64,000 bases of DNA, from the NCBI RefSeq assembly GCF_907165205.1, contig NC_058196.1:24160501-24224500 (forward strand), written 5' to 3'. Shown here piece by piece: positions 24,480-36,220 of the stretch. This DNA is from Coccinella septempunctata (lineage: Eukaryota; Arthropoda; Insecta; Coleoptera; Coccinellidae). A model generated the notes under the pieces. That model worked only from the letters and a program-made list of their open reading frames with translations, did no database searches and was not told the DNA's origin. A program made the translations under genes and the position numbers. The number at the start of each line of letters is the position of its first letter. The first letter of the stretch is position 1.

Positions 24480-25030
24480 CCCCACGATAACCAACGCCCT
24501 CGCATTGCAGCTTTCCCAAGTAGCTTTCCACCTCGAGCTTCAAACCCCTCGAAAGTCCGGAGGCACGGTTTTCACTGCGCATCGGTTAGGAAAAACCGAC
24601 TACGTAGCATCATGGCGTCCTCGCCAGTTACTCGTAAGATCCTGTGCCGTCACGTGCTGTGAAACAAGTGCCGACCTGGATATGTCCTGTCGCAAGTTCG
24701 TCGTCCCAACAGGGCGACATCCGTTGATCCTTCTGGTGGTGTCTGTGAGTGCTTGAAACGCGGCGGTAAATTGGACCTAGCTGAGGACCACGTCCAGTCT
24801 ACCCCTACCGCATGATGTCGCTTCTCAGTGTCACAGGTTCGTGCTTTTTGGAATTTTTTCCAGGCCGGGAAATTCGTGAGAGATTTTCGAGATTCGAATG
24901 ACCACGTGCTACTTCAGCGCGCACCAATCGATATTATGCTACAAGCAAAGGTCGCGAAAATCCGGTTGATAACCTCCGCGTAGATTGGGAGTCTATTTGG
25001 GCCACTACACGTGAGGGTATCAACGTATTT
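24480..25030. promoter_or_regulatory. CpG-rich island, possible promoter or 5' exon
   Basis: Base composition changes sharply from the AT-rich surroundings, with many CG dinucleotides (for example CGCGGCGG and CCTCGAAAGTCCGG). An 83-codon plus-strand frame (24505-24756) ends soon after a TCTGTGAGTG donor-like word at about 24738. No homology was recognised. It may be the 5' region of a gene with a distant next exon. Confidence 0.35.
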
Positions 25031-25385
25031 GCTCAAGTGACGTGAATATAGAGAAAAATTAACGTTTACTATTGGTGCTGAGGTGTTTTACACGAATTCG
25101 AACGCTTATTCTCCCGAAACTGTGAAATCTTTGCCAAGAAAACATTACACTAATTTAACATTTGAGAGGCATTTCTATGTGTGATTCATCCTCTGCAGAT
25201 TCGAAAATCTCAATCAAATATCCAATTTCAATATCCAAATCTCTTCAATAGAGATATAAACTGACTACATTATAAATACTAAGACATGACTCTACTAGCG
25301 AAAAAATAAAGGATTAGCCAAGCAATAAAATTGTCTAATTAAGAAAATATCAATCACGAAAACCATAGATAAACATACCAATAAG
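25031..25385. other. No gene recognised
   Basis: AT-rich spacer. Nothing supported. Confidence 0.35.
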
Positions 25386-25388
25386 CAA

Positions 25389-25445
25389 TAAAACAAATTC
25401 AAATTTCAAATCAAATTTATTCATCATGAAAAGTTATAAACAATA
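25389..25445 (-). repeat. LINE-type 3' terminus with TTTGAA-like tail
   Basis: On the minus strand the segment reads ATGATGAATAAATTTGATT followed by TTGAAATTTGAATTTG. It matches the terminus at 15268 in layout. No coding part was recognised beside it. Confidence 0.4.
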
Positions 25446-26073
25446 ATATTACACACACTCATACATTAGTTATATACAATAATATCCAATTATAACAGAA
25501 TCAACTAACTTACTGAGTGTACCACAGGCAACTGAATTCACACTAGAAATGAACGAATCCATGTCTGTGTCCTGAACCATTTACCATATTATAATAAGAT
25601 GCAAAATATAATGGAGCAAGTGAGGAACCCACTGAAACTATCATAAAAATATAAACAATAAGCCATTACAGGTATACATTTGGAAATGTCAAAATTTAAA
25701 CGAACAGCAGCTCCCATTGCCCAATTTATGGAATGATTAAAAGAATTGCTATCAATGAGTAATGTGAATTGAATTTATTTTCAATGCGAGAAAGCTCAGC
25801 CTTTTCGAAAATAGGAACAATCAACGAAGTTATCACAAAGCTTGGAAACTAACTTATAATAATGCAAATACATTCGGAAGAATCTGAAAATATAACTGTT
25901 GAATTTCTCGATACTCCTTTAGCTAAGGCAGGAGTACTGAATTTGTTTTTTTTTTTCAAACTAGAAATTTCCGATTCTTCAAGTTGCTTGACCTATAGAA
26001 GATGGAATGTCGTTAGCAGGACGAATTATCTTAAATTAATTTTTCTCAACTTACTTTACCCAACTTTAACCAT

Positions 26074-26413
26074 ATTCCACTCCACTCCAGTGCACTCCAC
26101 TCCATTCCGCTCCACTCCACTCCACTCCACTCCACTCCACTCCACTCCACTCCACTCCACTCCACTCCACTCCACTCCACTCCACTCCACTCCACTCCAC
26201 TCCACTCCACTCCACTCCACTCCACTCCACTCCACTCCACTCCACTCCACTCCACTCCACTCCACTCCACTCCACTCCACTCCACTCCACTCCACTCCAC
26301 TCCACTCCACTCCACTCCACTCCACTCCACTCCACTCCACTCCACTCCACTCCACTCCACTCCACTCCACTCCACTCCACTCCACTCCACTCCACTCCAC
26401 TCCACTCCACTCC
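26074..26413. repeat. (TCCAC)n / (GTGGA)n pentanucleotide satellite tract
   Basis: The tract is about 60 perfect TCCAC units from 26111 to 26413. Variant units (CAGTGCACTCC, CCATTCCGC) occur only at the left edge, 26074-26110. Because the unit is 5 nt and contains no stop in any frame, long ORFs appear in all three minus frames (repeating EWSGV) and one plus frame (repeating HSTPL). These are artefacts of the repeat. Confidence 0.97.
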
Positions 26414-26479
26414 AAAAAAGGCAGATATTTTAGTATTAGACAGACGCCCCAATTTCATTTATTAGAGTTATAGACCATA

Positions 26480-28685
26480 GGTGAATAGAGTGACTGTCAC
26501 AGTAGAGAATCTGATTTCTTTTATTAGCAATCATAGTTTAATTACGAACTACTTGAAAATAAGAAAGTATCACGCTAGGAGTTTGAAATATTATTTTGTA
26601 ATTTTTGAGTCAATCTTTACATGAAAATTACGAGAGTAAATCATGAATTAGTACTGTTCTTGAATGATGATTAACAAAGATATAAACTAGTCTCCCTAAA
26701 AATATTTCTTTATTTTTCACACCCACAAAATATTCTTTCTCTTGAATATATCCTATTTTATCCTTCTCTCTCTCAATTTATTCAGAGCGTATAAAAATAA
26801 GTTTCGCATGAAATGCTTGGGAATTTCTCCAAATGGTTACTGTATTCCTCCTCTGGAACATGTCACGCTGACGTCAAAGCGGAAGATTTGAGAGGATTTT
26901 CTTTGGCCAATGGTAGGAAAAGGGATACGGAATAATCTATTGATGCAATTTTTTGCATCACTGTTCTTATTATGGTAATAATGGAACGTTTCCTAGCTGT
27001 TTTCGTGAGTGAATTTTACCTTACCCAGATATCAATTCATTGAAGTCGCTTGATCTTGACTAGATTCCAAACACTGGGGTCTTTAGAAGCCTATGAAACA
27101 TAGAATAGTAAAATTTAGAAAAAATTTTTGATTGGCTTCAGCTCATTGTATGAAGAATTGAGCAATGAAGATGAAAGACAAAAAAACTAGGTCTATTCAA
27201 AACAACAAACAGTTTCTTATAAAAATTCAGATGAATATAGTTCCTTAAAACCGTTGAAACCCATATTTTTCGAATGGGTATTCAATTTATACTTCTAGAG
27301 TAGATAACCCTCTTCTAATTTTTATATAAGTAGGAATTATGTATCCTTATATCATGTCCCAAAGCTCTTAAACGTTGATTCCAAATGAGTAAATTGTCTG
27401 GAGACAGTATTAATCAATAATTAATTCATTTGAATATCTACAACGATCAATATCAATGCATCCCAATATAGTGGTAATATCAGTTCTGTCTGAACGTTAT
27501 TAATTAACCTAGACCTGGTCAGATAATTAGAAGTGGTAACCCTAGTAGTTAAAGACAGTATGGCAGCTGATTTCCCAAGCTATGTAATGCACATTTGGAT
27601 GAGAAACTCCGAGGACTATGCTTGTAGATTGGTTTAGGCGGTTATACTATATACTGCACTGCGTACTCAAAGTCTCTATCCCCCATCACAGTGGTTCTCG
27701 ACTCTGCATCAACTACGTCTCACCTTCCAGTTCCAGTCCTACTACATTCAAATTTGTGAGGCCAGTCATAAACACTGTGACAAGCCTTGATTTATTTATA
27801 AATTGTACTTAGAAGCTTTAATAGTGCAAAATATTTAAATAAGCTGCACTCTGATCACTCGCATTATTCAGTTTGTTTACGCTAGCGTTTCGGATTTTGA
27901 ATGCTCTGTATCTTATCCATGAAGATGTAGGACATGACAAGAAGGTTGAGAATGGTTAAAAAAGAAGTTGTTCTCTATGGCGGAGAGAGTGCAGCTATAC
28001 CATATTTCAACTCAGTTCCAGATACATTTAGGATTTTCTCTCTTGGTTCCTTCCTTCTCCTGGCAATTTTATAGTTTCCAATCAAGGTGTGAAACAATGA
28101 AATCATTCGTAACTCGATCCATATTTACCTAGAACTGAAGAGAGTATATTGCGATACTAGAGGATGAAGTTGGAGTAGATTTATCAAAAAGTGACTACAT
28201 ATTTGAAACAACTGGCTTGTTTTAGTTGATGTATACTGAATAATCATGTATGCAGTTCATTCAGCGTGACAACCACTTCACAACTAATTAGCAATTTTCC
28301 TCTGATGTCGTTAGGTACAACCTAGATCGTTCTAATTACTCACACCTCAAACCTGAACTAACGGCCAGTGCAACATTTCCCTGTTTGTCAGATTTGTGCA
28401 ATGCTGCTGCACAAATTACACACTTTATTTGGCAATAACATGAGCCCAAACCTTCATTATTATCCACTTTGACGTGGACAGTCAGAATGGACTAACATAA
28501 TTATACAACGTACAACCTCATTTAGTACGGCTATTGCAGACTGAGGGCTCTGTTGATGTAGTAATATAATCTTCGGAAGGAAAACGCTTTGATTAGAATA
28601 TAATCGTTAATTAAATCGATCCCGTGACACTACTAAAATATAACTCCAATGAATGATTAACGAGTCACTGAAGTTGGCGAATGAG
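26480..28685. other. No gene recognised
   Basis: AT-rich DNA. A hAT-like terminal word (CAGTGGTTCTC) occurs near 27690 without a matching partner. No coding feature is supported. Confidence 0.4.
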
Positions 28686-28689
28686 GGCC

Positions 28690-29600
28690 ATCTAGACCTT
28701 TCATGAAAGTTGCTTCTTTTGTACCCAAAAGCCATTAGATTCGGAGATACAGGGTGATTTATGAATTTCGGCTAAAAATTTCGATATCCATAACATAAGG
28801 ACGAGTTGTACAATTTTGAGGAGAATTTGTGGGCTCGTTAACTTCCAATAGCCCTTCGAGATGGTGCTAGCAATTTGCAGATTAGCAATACAGGACTCAA
28901 TACATCAAAATCTATATTTTCTGGATGACATGAAGAATTTTGTTCTCAATAAGCTATTTAAAAACTATATTTGAATAGTGTATTATGAATTCTTTCAAAG
29001 TTATCGAATCTTAGGCAGAAGGACGGGTGACATCTTTGTTCGAAATCAGTTTACATATATTCAATTCAAAAAATCCATATTTGAGCAATACGAACTTCTT
29101 CATATTGCAAAGCAAACATGCAACTCACGAAATAATGCATTTTCCTAGATCGTTCTTAGCCATTATTCTATGTAATATTCGATAATTTCGAAAGAATTGA
29201 TAGTCCAATAATACATTCTGCTCAAACACTTGGTGTGTTGATGTCTCAGAATGAAAAATAATTGAAGGAGGGTTTTTGCTTTCCAAAATATCGGTGGCAA
29301 TGGAAATAATAACTAGATAATTGAAAACAGGACCGTATTCTCAAAAATTATATCGAGATAGATTTTGATATTTGAAAGATTAATCTCAATATTCTTAGCA
29401 CTGTCCTGATTATTTTAAAATTACATATGCCATCTTGAAGGGTTATTGGAAGTCAACGAACCCACAAAATTCAATTAAAATCGGACCACTCATTCTCACG
29501 TTACAGATAATATCGAAAATTAAGGCCAAAATCCATAAATCACTCCGAAATTAGGGTCCTAGAGTACAAAAGAAGCCCTTTTCGAGACCTCTGCCGATTG
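28690..29600. mobile_element. Long-TIR non-autonomous element, family F
   Basis: The first and last ~150 bp are inverted copies of each other: GCTTCTTTTGTAC (28712) against GTACAAAAGAAGC (29564-29576), and GTGATTTATG against CATAAATCAC. Further in, GGGCTCGTTAACTTCCAATA pairs with TATTGGAAGTCAACGAACCC. The interior is AT-rich with no transposase. TSDs were not resolved. Confidence 0.78.
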
Positions 29601-31160
29601 GTTTCCGTCACCAGATAGCCAGGCGACAGAAGTCTGCGGTAAACGGGAAATCTAAACTGAAAAACAGGGGTAGGACAGGAAAGGTTACTGTGGTCTTTCC
29701 GTGGCAACCTTGGGTGTACACGCCAAGCATTACCAGCGGAACGACTTCGAGACTTCTGTCGGTTGGTCTTGGTTCACCAGAGAGCCACTCAATATCGAAT
29801 TATTTCAATTTAAACGTCTAGACCAAGTCTAGACCAACCACTCGTGAAACACCCTGTATAAGATTATTATTCGTGATTTCCAAACAATGATTACTTTCAC
29901 ACCCATTAATAGAAGCATAATTAATAATTAGCTAGATTTATAAGAATATTTCCAGTCAGGAAGAGTAGGTATGCCTAGAGTTATTTTAGCAACAGCTTTT
30001 TTCTAATTTCAAAATCATTGTTTCAACTTACATACCATTAGTCTCATCCCGCAATATACGTCAAAGAACGATAAAAGGGTTGGAAAAAAAATTTATGCTG
30101 AAATTGTGTTCAAACATTTCGGAGAACAAAAGGAGAAACATCCAGACTGAATATTGCAATATTAATCAACTTCCAGACATTATTTACTTTGAGCGTCTGT
30201 ACCTGGCTCTGGTTCTGTTACTTGATTAATTAACTGATATCTACACCCACCCTTTCCGAGGGGTGGTAGCGAATAAATGAGAAGGTATTCTCTCACTTCA
30301 ACTTATCGCCAATTATAGGTCAATTAAAAATGCATACTCCACTACAGCTTCGACTATTTTGGAACTCGATATTTTAATTGGAGTATCTGTTCCGTATAAA
30401 AGAATTCAATTCTGTGAAGAACCCATGGAGTCGAATTCAATTGTCCTTCTATAAGAGGGTTCGAGAATTTAACGAGGAGATGGCAGGTTTATTTTTACTG
30501 GTTAGGTTTCTCAACTCTTTATAATAGGGAAGAAAACATTCACGTATCTACGAGATATTTCGAGGTATTTTATTTTTTGATAGTATTTCAATGATGCAGA
30601 GCATTGTAAGAAGCTTCCAATTTACCATTACGCTGCTCATAGTGCCTGAAATTTTTCGAAAATTATTTACTTCATTATTTACACTACATTCAATTTAACA
30701 TCAGTTCAGCTAATTTGGTCAGCTCAGATTTTTTGCAAAATGAATGAATGGTTGATGATAGAAATTCTAGGAATGAAAAATTGCACATATCGGAGTGAAT
30801 ACACAGGGTGTTCCAAGGTGAGTGGCCTATGGAAGAACGTTTACAGAGAGCGGATCATAAGACTGTTCTGAAAATTTGGATTTTTGTGTTGTAGTAAAGA
30901 CATTTTATATTTTTGGAAGATAAAATTTTAAAAATCGGTCACTGCGATCCTGATGATGAGTTTCTTGTACTTACAGAAAACTGGGTTTGTGATATACAGG
31001 ATGTGGCTTTTTCACTCGATACAAAAACGACAATAAGTTGATTCTCTCAAATGAAAAACCCTACTTATTATCTGATATTTTCAGATGAAATCGAAATACG
31101 CATCTAATAGTTTGTAATCCCAAGAGGGAAATTCGGGATTTATTAATATAAGTAAACAAA
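29601..31160. other. Repeat-derived DNA without genes
   Basis: A word set CGAGACCTCTGCCGATTGG with CACCAGATAGCCA at 29583-29620 recurs as CGAGACTTCTGTCGGTTGG with CACCAGAGAGCCA at 29748-29785, a short direct duplication. ACACCCTGTATAAG (29846) and ACACAGGGTGTTCC (30802) look like termini of unidentified inverted-repeat elements. Confidence 0.45.
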
Positions 31161-31164
31161 AACG

Positions 31165-31945
31165 ATGATTGTACATACTCGAGCGTGTCAGATTAAGATG
31201 TATGTGGTTAATTACATGTTGAAAAATATATACTCTCTTAATCTGACAATTTAAGCGTGACGAAAATGTGTGGGAGGGCGCCAAACTTGCAAAAAAAAAC
31301 GTCACGTGTACATTCTCGAGCGCGGTGGATTTTTTTCTTAATTTGAAGCTAATGATTCAAGAATTACCGAAAAAATATAATCTAGCAGTTTCAGGAAGCC
31401 GAAACAATAAAAATTGGCCATAAAGTACACAGAAATCAGTTTTTTTGAATTATGTCCTCTCCTGGACTTCAAATTGTTTTCGCATTCATTATAAAAGTTG
31501 TAGGCAATAACATTTTCTACAAATTTTGTCCGAAGCGTTTAAATGTTTTCGCGATATATGACGATGAATGTACATTAGACTGAGTTTCTACAGTGACCTT
31601 GGCCTTTCGCATGAGTGGCTAACCTCCTCGCCCTTATCGCCCTCTAACTCGAAAACGGTTGAGAGTAGGCAAAATTGCTTCAGACAAAAATTGTATAGAA
31701 TATTATTATCTACGACTTTCCTAATGAAAACAGAAACGATTAGAGGTACAGGAAGGGAGATATTCCGAAAAAATACCTTGTAATCATCTTCAAACTGTCA
31801 GATTTAGAAAACATCCCACCGCTTAAAGTGCATACATCATAGAACCTTTTTTTCTTTCTACCATCTAATCTTCAAAATCCACTGGGTCTCCACGACGCTC
31901 GAGTAAATCCCAATTTAGCATTGTCGGCTCCCCAACTAATACGAA
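31165..31945. repeat. Family G modular repeat, copy 3
   Basis: It begins with the end motif GTACATACTCGAGCGTGTCA. The part at 31173-31430 is an inverted copy of 20020-20300. The part at 31620-31940 is in the same orientation as copy 1 (16130-16775), including CTCGAGTAAATCCCAATTTA and GGCTCCCCAACTA. Several TGTCAGATTA-type spacers are present. Confidence 0.75.
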
Positions 31946-31949
31946 AACG

Positions 31950-32790
31950 TCATGGTTTCGTAAATAAAGTCATATTTCTATGGAAGTGAGAGTTTCCAGT
32001 GACTTCTGTTGCTGTTGAAATCTGTTTTTTTCATTCCTTTTCTATTATCCAAGATGTTTTACATCCACAAAACCTTCCTCTTCCCTGAAACTCTGAAGCT
32101 AGATCCAGTAGCCAAAATTTCTCGCAGATTATACCGATCTCACTCCCCGAAGTGAACGAACATAAACCGAGAAACACTATATTTGGATATCTGAAACAGA
32201 ATCCTTCGGCTGACAACTCTTTGTAGTGAATCGCGTATTTAGTAATTTATTTTCCAAACCACTCTACCGTTTAATTGAAAATATCTTCGTTAATTCTCTT
32301 CTCCTCTGTGCCCGCAGATCAGAGCGAGAACCTGCTCTAACGAAATTTTAATTAACTTTTGTTATTTCATCGTATTTTCACCTTATCTTCTCCCCGAAAA
32401 GAAAACACAAATTAACAGAGTTATTAATTTGGCAAGGCACCGCTACTATCATTCGGGGTTGCTTATAGGGGTAGCTGGGGTAAACGTATTTTTTTTTACT
32501 TAAACAGTTATTTTCACTATAGGTTGTGAATGGACTATAATTAAAATGATTAATCAATCTATACTATTACTATAAAGAGCTAAAGTTGGTTAGTTTGGGA
32601 GAATGTGATTTTTGAGTTTGTAGGAATTTTTTTCTGGATCATCTGGACCGATTGTCAAAATTTTTTTACCAGTATCAAGCTACATTCTTCTTGAGGAAAA
32701 TTGACCATATTTGAGTCTTATTGCTTCTACTTTTAAATGTGAAGTATCAATATTATTCTAGCAATTCCGATGAAAATAGTATTTGCGATT
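31950..32790. other. No gene recognised
   Basis: AT-rich DNA with one 61-codon minus ORF (32031-32216) of no recognisable family. Confidence 0.35.
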
Positions 32791-32792
32791 TA

Positions 32793-33655
32793 CAGGGCGT
32801 ATTTGAAGGTAAGGTTTTTTTTCAACAGAAGGTAGAACTGATCTAAATGAAGCCTTTCACCAAAAATCACCTATAGAAAACTTTCAAAATGACAAAATTG
32901 AAAAAAAAATTGAAAATGATTACAGAAATGGATCCTAATACGACCCTAGATCGTTTGTTAGCTGAATTATAGCAAAGCAGTGGGTAAAACTTATCTCCTG
33001 ATTCGACCATATGGTTTCGTTCAGGATATTGACTCGTTCGATATTCACGTGGTAATGAAAATGAAAACTTAGGATTGCCGAATTGTTCTTATTATTTTTC
33101 AGTAACTTACACGATTTTATGAAATGGCTCACTTCGATACCAACTGACAGAAGAGGCTTAGGATGCACAACTGTAAAAAATAGAATAATACTGCAAAATC
33201 TCACAAATAAAATTCGTCTAAATTATTCACGAATTTTTTCTCAATGGGCATCAAAATCTTCTTGTTCAAACATTCCAACAATCGTTGTAAAAATGGGATG
33301 AAATGGGGAAACATCACCAACATAACTAACATAAGCCATAAGCACTTTCAAGAAACTGCCTCGATTTTCTACATTTTTTTCACCCTAAATTGCACGATAC
33401 AACAATCATTATTCTCTCAAAAGTGAAGTGATGCATTTAATCTGAACCATTCATTGTCCAGTCATATGTTTATGTTTTGTTTCGTTTTTGCGATGCCGCA
33501 GTAACCTTCCACAGTAAAATTCAATGAAATGTTGTCGAAATTCTAGTGTTGTATCTCATCTTGGATATTTTAAAAAGACAAATTTTGGTTAAACGACTTA
33601 TTTTGATGAGTTCTACCTTCTGTCAAAAAGACTCACTTTAGAAAGCACCCTGTAT
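32793..33655. mobile_element. Inverted-repeat element, family A, copy 2
   Basis: TACAGGGCGTATTTGAAGGT then CAACAGAAGGTAGAACTG form the left end. GAGTTCTACCTTCTGTCAAA then ACACCCTGTA form the right end. Internal words follow copy 1 in the same order and orientation, with many substitutions and small gaps. Confidence 0.8.
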
Positions 33656-33857
33656 GTGAATATTCAACGATTCCCCTTCAGGATAAAATTCAGTATCGCT
33701 TTTATTCGAAGTTGAAACTTGAACTTTTTCTATTGCTTTGAAAGAGAATTTTTGGATATTTAGTAACCAGATTTTCAAAGTTGAATCACTGATATTTATA
33801 AAAATCCCATTCAGAGAACCAGAAAAATAAAAACGATCAATTCTTCATCGTCCATTT

Positions 33858-34256
33858 GTGTTATCTGATATCAAATATCTCCTACAAATAACGTTTCCCA
33901 ATATTTGTCAAACTGAAGTTCGTATATCTAGGAGTGAAGTATCAGATAGCTTGAAAACCTACCCCTTTATTCGCATTTCTCATCTCCAAATAAATCAATT
34001 TCCTGTGAGAACAATAAAAGTCTTGAGTGGAAATATCGAAGGAAGTAGGATTGAGAGCTATATGAAGCTATCTCTCAAGAAAAGTAACCGTATATGGAAA
34101 TGTGATACATATTATGAAGGAGCAACTCTTCTAGAAATCAATCTGAGAATTTCATCCATCTCGGTGCAACTGTTCGTTGCGCAACCGTTCGGACTTGACG
34201 AATTTTTAACTGAAACCATATTTTTCAGGACTTTCGAGTCTTTTATCTCTCAATGA
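33858..34256 (+). other. 132-codon open frame overlapping a tandem repeat, not a supported gene
   Basis: The frame is open for 132 codons, but its second half (from about 34040) is a family H repeat unit, which also occurs outside any frame at 34241-34410 and 56280-56955. There are no domains or splice evidence. It is probably a repeat-derived chance ORF. Confidence 0.3.
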
Positions 34257-34410
34257 AAGTCACCGTAGATGGAAATGCGATACATAATCTGAAAGAGCAA
34301 CTCTTCTAGTTATAAATCTGAAAATTTCATCCACCTCGGCGCAACCGTTTGGCCTTGACGAATTATTAACTGAACCCATCTTTTTCAGGATTTTTCGGTC
34401 TTGAAGAATT
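34040..34410. repeat. Tandem repeat, family H, two units (~172-bp spacing)
   Basis: Each unit has CTCTCAA-(G/T)AAAAGT-type start words, then GATGGAAATG-GATACATA, AGAGCAACTCTTCTAG, ATTTCATCCA-CTCGG, GCAACCGTT and TTGACGAATT. Four related units lie at 56280-56955. Confidence 0.8.
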
Positions 34411-34419
34411 CAAGTAGGC

Positions 34420-35555
34420 TATGGGACTTTGAAGGTTGATGTTCTGTGACTAAATGTTTTCTCCTAAATCAGAAATATTTTTCAGTCACACACTCATCAA
34501 TAACGAACAAATAATACATCGTTTATCACAGAATTTTCCGACAACATAAAATCAATGCTTCCATTAACAATGTGCGTGGGATGTAATTAAAGGGACATGG
34601 CCTGATCATGTGCTTCAAGATAAATATTCGCTATCAGAAACCATTAAAGTAGAACCCTGATAGTATTTATTTATTGGCTTTGCCGCCAGATGTATTCCAT
34701 CGATTGTCCATTATTCTAGTTTTAGGAGAAAAGAGGAGCTCATGATAGCGCTGCTCATAATTAATGACAGCCATGTTGACGTCATTTTGTGTATAGATAG
34801 AGATATCTTTGTCGTTACATGGCCGAGATGGGCAATGTGTCAGCCAGTTGAATTTTGATTTATTGGAAAATAATTTCATCATCCACCAGATATATGTTTG
34901 TCTCTGTGTTCGTGTCCTGTTTTCTTTAAATTTACTACTCGCGTTAACTTGATGGATTTTAAATTCTATTCCTTGATAATTTTGCCGTTCTTTTTAACAT
35001 TTGTCAAATTGAAAATTGGCCAAAATTCAAACACACTTTTAGCAGAAGATTGATCTGGTTTCCAGTCATGTAAGAGTAGGTTTGAATATCATGTGAGGAT
35101 GATATGTTGTCATTATTTGAATTAAGTAAATTATTTCCATGAATATAATACGATTAATGAAATCGATAAATGTTCATTTTAATCAAATCTTCTTCTTATG
35201 TTTCGTGTCGTGTTATATAGGAAAATGGGCATCTTGAACTCACAAAACATTTTCTACCGATTAGATTTATCATTCAATGGGGTGAACGTAAACTGGAACC
35301 TGTTGTGCAGTGGATCATGTTGAATTTTCTCAAGTGTGAAATCGTCAAACTGGCCGTTGTGTTGTGTAGAACTAGAGCAGTGCGGCATAAGTAATATGGA
35401 TGTTTCTTTTGCGTAGGGCGGCAGGTTATCTTCAGCATATTGAACACCCCGAAATTCTTTTTCAACCAGAAGGTAACAATCTCAGAATTTGAGAATGACG
35501 CTAAACAATTCCTCCTCTTCGAAAGTTGTTTTGTTTTACAATTAACTGTTATTTT
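34420..35555. other. No gene recognised
   Basis: The minus-strand frame 35274-35621 (115 codons) is Lys/Thr-rich and matches nothing I know. Its 5' end lies inside a family G repeat, which argues against a gene. Confidence 0.35.
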
Positions 35556-35559
35556 TCCA

Positions 35560-36105
35560 AACTTCACGTGTTCATTCTCGAGCGCGGTGGATTTTTTCTC
35601 ATTTTGATGCTTACGATTCAATAATAACGGAAAAAATTTAATTTGACAGTATCAGCAAGCCGAACAATATAGGTTAGTCATAAAAGTCACAAATATCAGT
35701 CTTTTTGGATTATCTCCACTCTCCACTTTACGTCCAAACGTATTTGAGATATATGGCGATGAATGTACCTTAGACTGGGATTCTACAGTGACCTTGTCCT
35801 TTCGCATGTGTGGCTAAGCTCCTCGACCTCATCACCCTCCAGCTCAAAAAAGGTTAAAAGTATGTGAAATTGCTTCAGACAAAAGCTGTACAGAATTTTA
35901 TTTTCTGCAACGTTCATAATGAATACAAAAACGATTAGAGGTAAAGGATGGGAGATATTTGATTGAAAAAAAAGCGTTTTAATCATCTTTAAACTGTCAG
36001 ATTAAGAAAACTCCCCCTGATTAGTGTCAGATTAATGGGTCAACATGTCTGCAACACCGAGATTAATCATCAGTATGAAAATCTGACACGCCCAAGTATG
36101 TACAA
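35560..36105. repeat. Family G modular repeat, copy 4
   Basis: It contains ATTCTCGAGCGCGGTGGATT (as in copy 3), the AGCTCAAAAAAGGTTAAAAG module, and CAAACTGTCAGATTAAG-type module (written AAACTGTCAGATTAAG). It ends with CTGACACGCCCAAGTATGTA near 36085. It matches copies 1 and 3 module by module. Confidence 0.75.
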
Positions 36106-36220
36106 GAATCCTTAAAGTTCATCTGAAATTGAAGGGAAACGTCTTCGAATAAATTGATGACAAATGGAGAGAGTGAGATTTGAGGCAGTCAGTTCATTAT
36201 AGTTTGTGCTCCAGAGGATA

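Noticed and set aside
25862..26473. 203-codon plus frame and three 119-130-codon minus frames with repeating peptides
   Set aside because: They are translations of the TCCAC pentamer array; a 5-nt unit without stops is open in every frame.
27680..27710. hAT-like terminal word CAGTGGTTCTC
   Set aside because: No inverted partner or 8-bp target duplication was found, so it may be chance.
35274..35621. 115-codon minus-strand frame
   Set aside because: Its 5' portion is family G repeat sequence and no family or splice signals support it.
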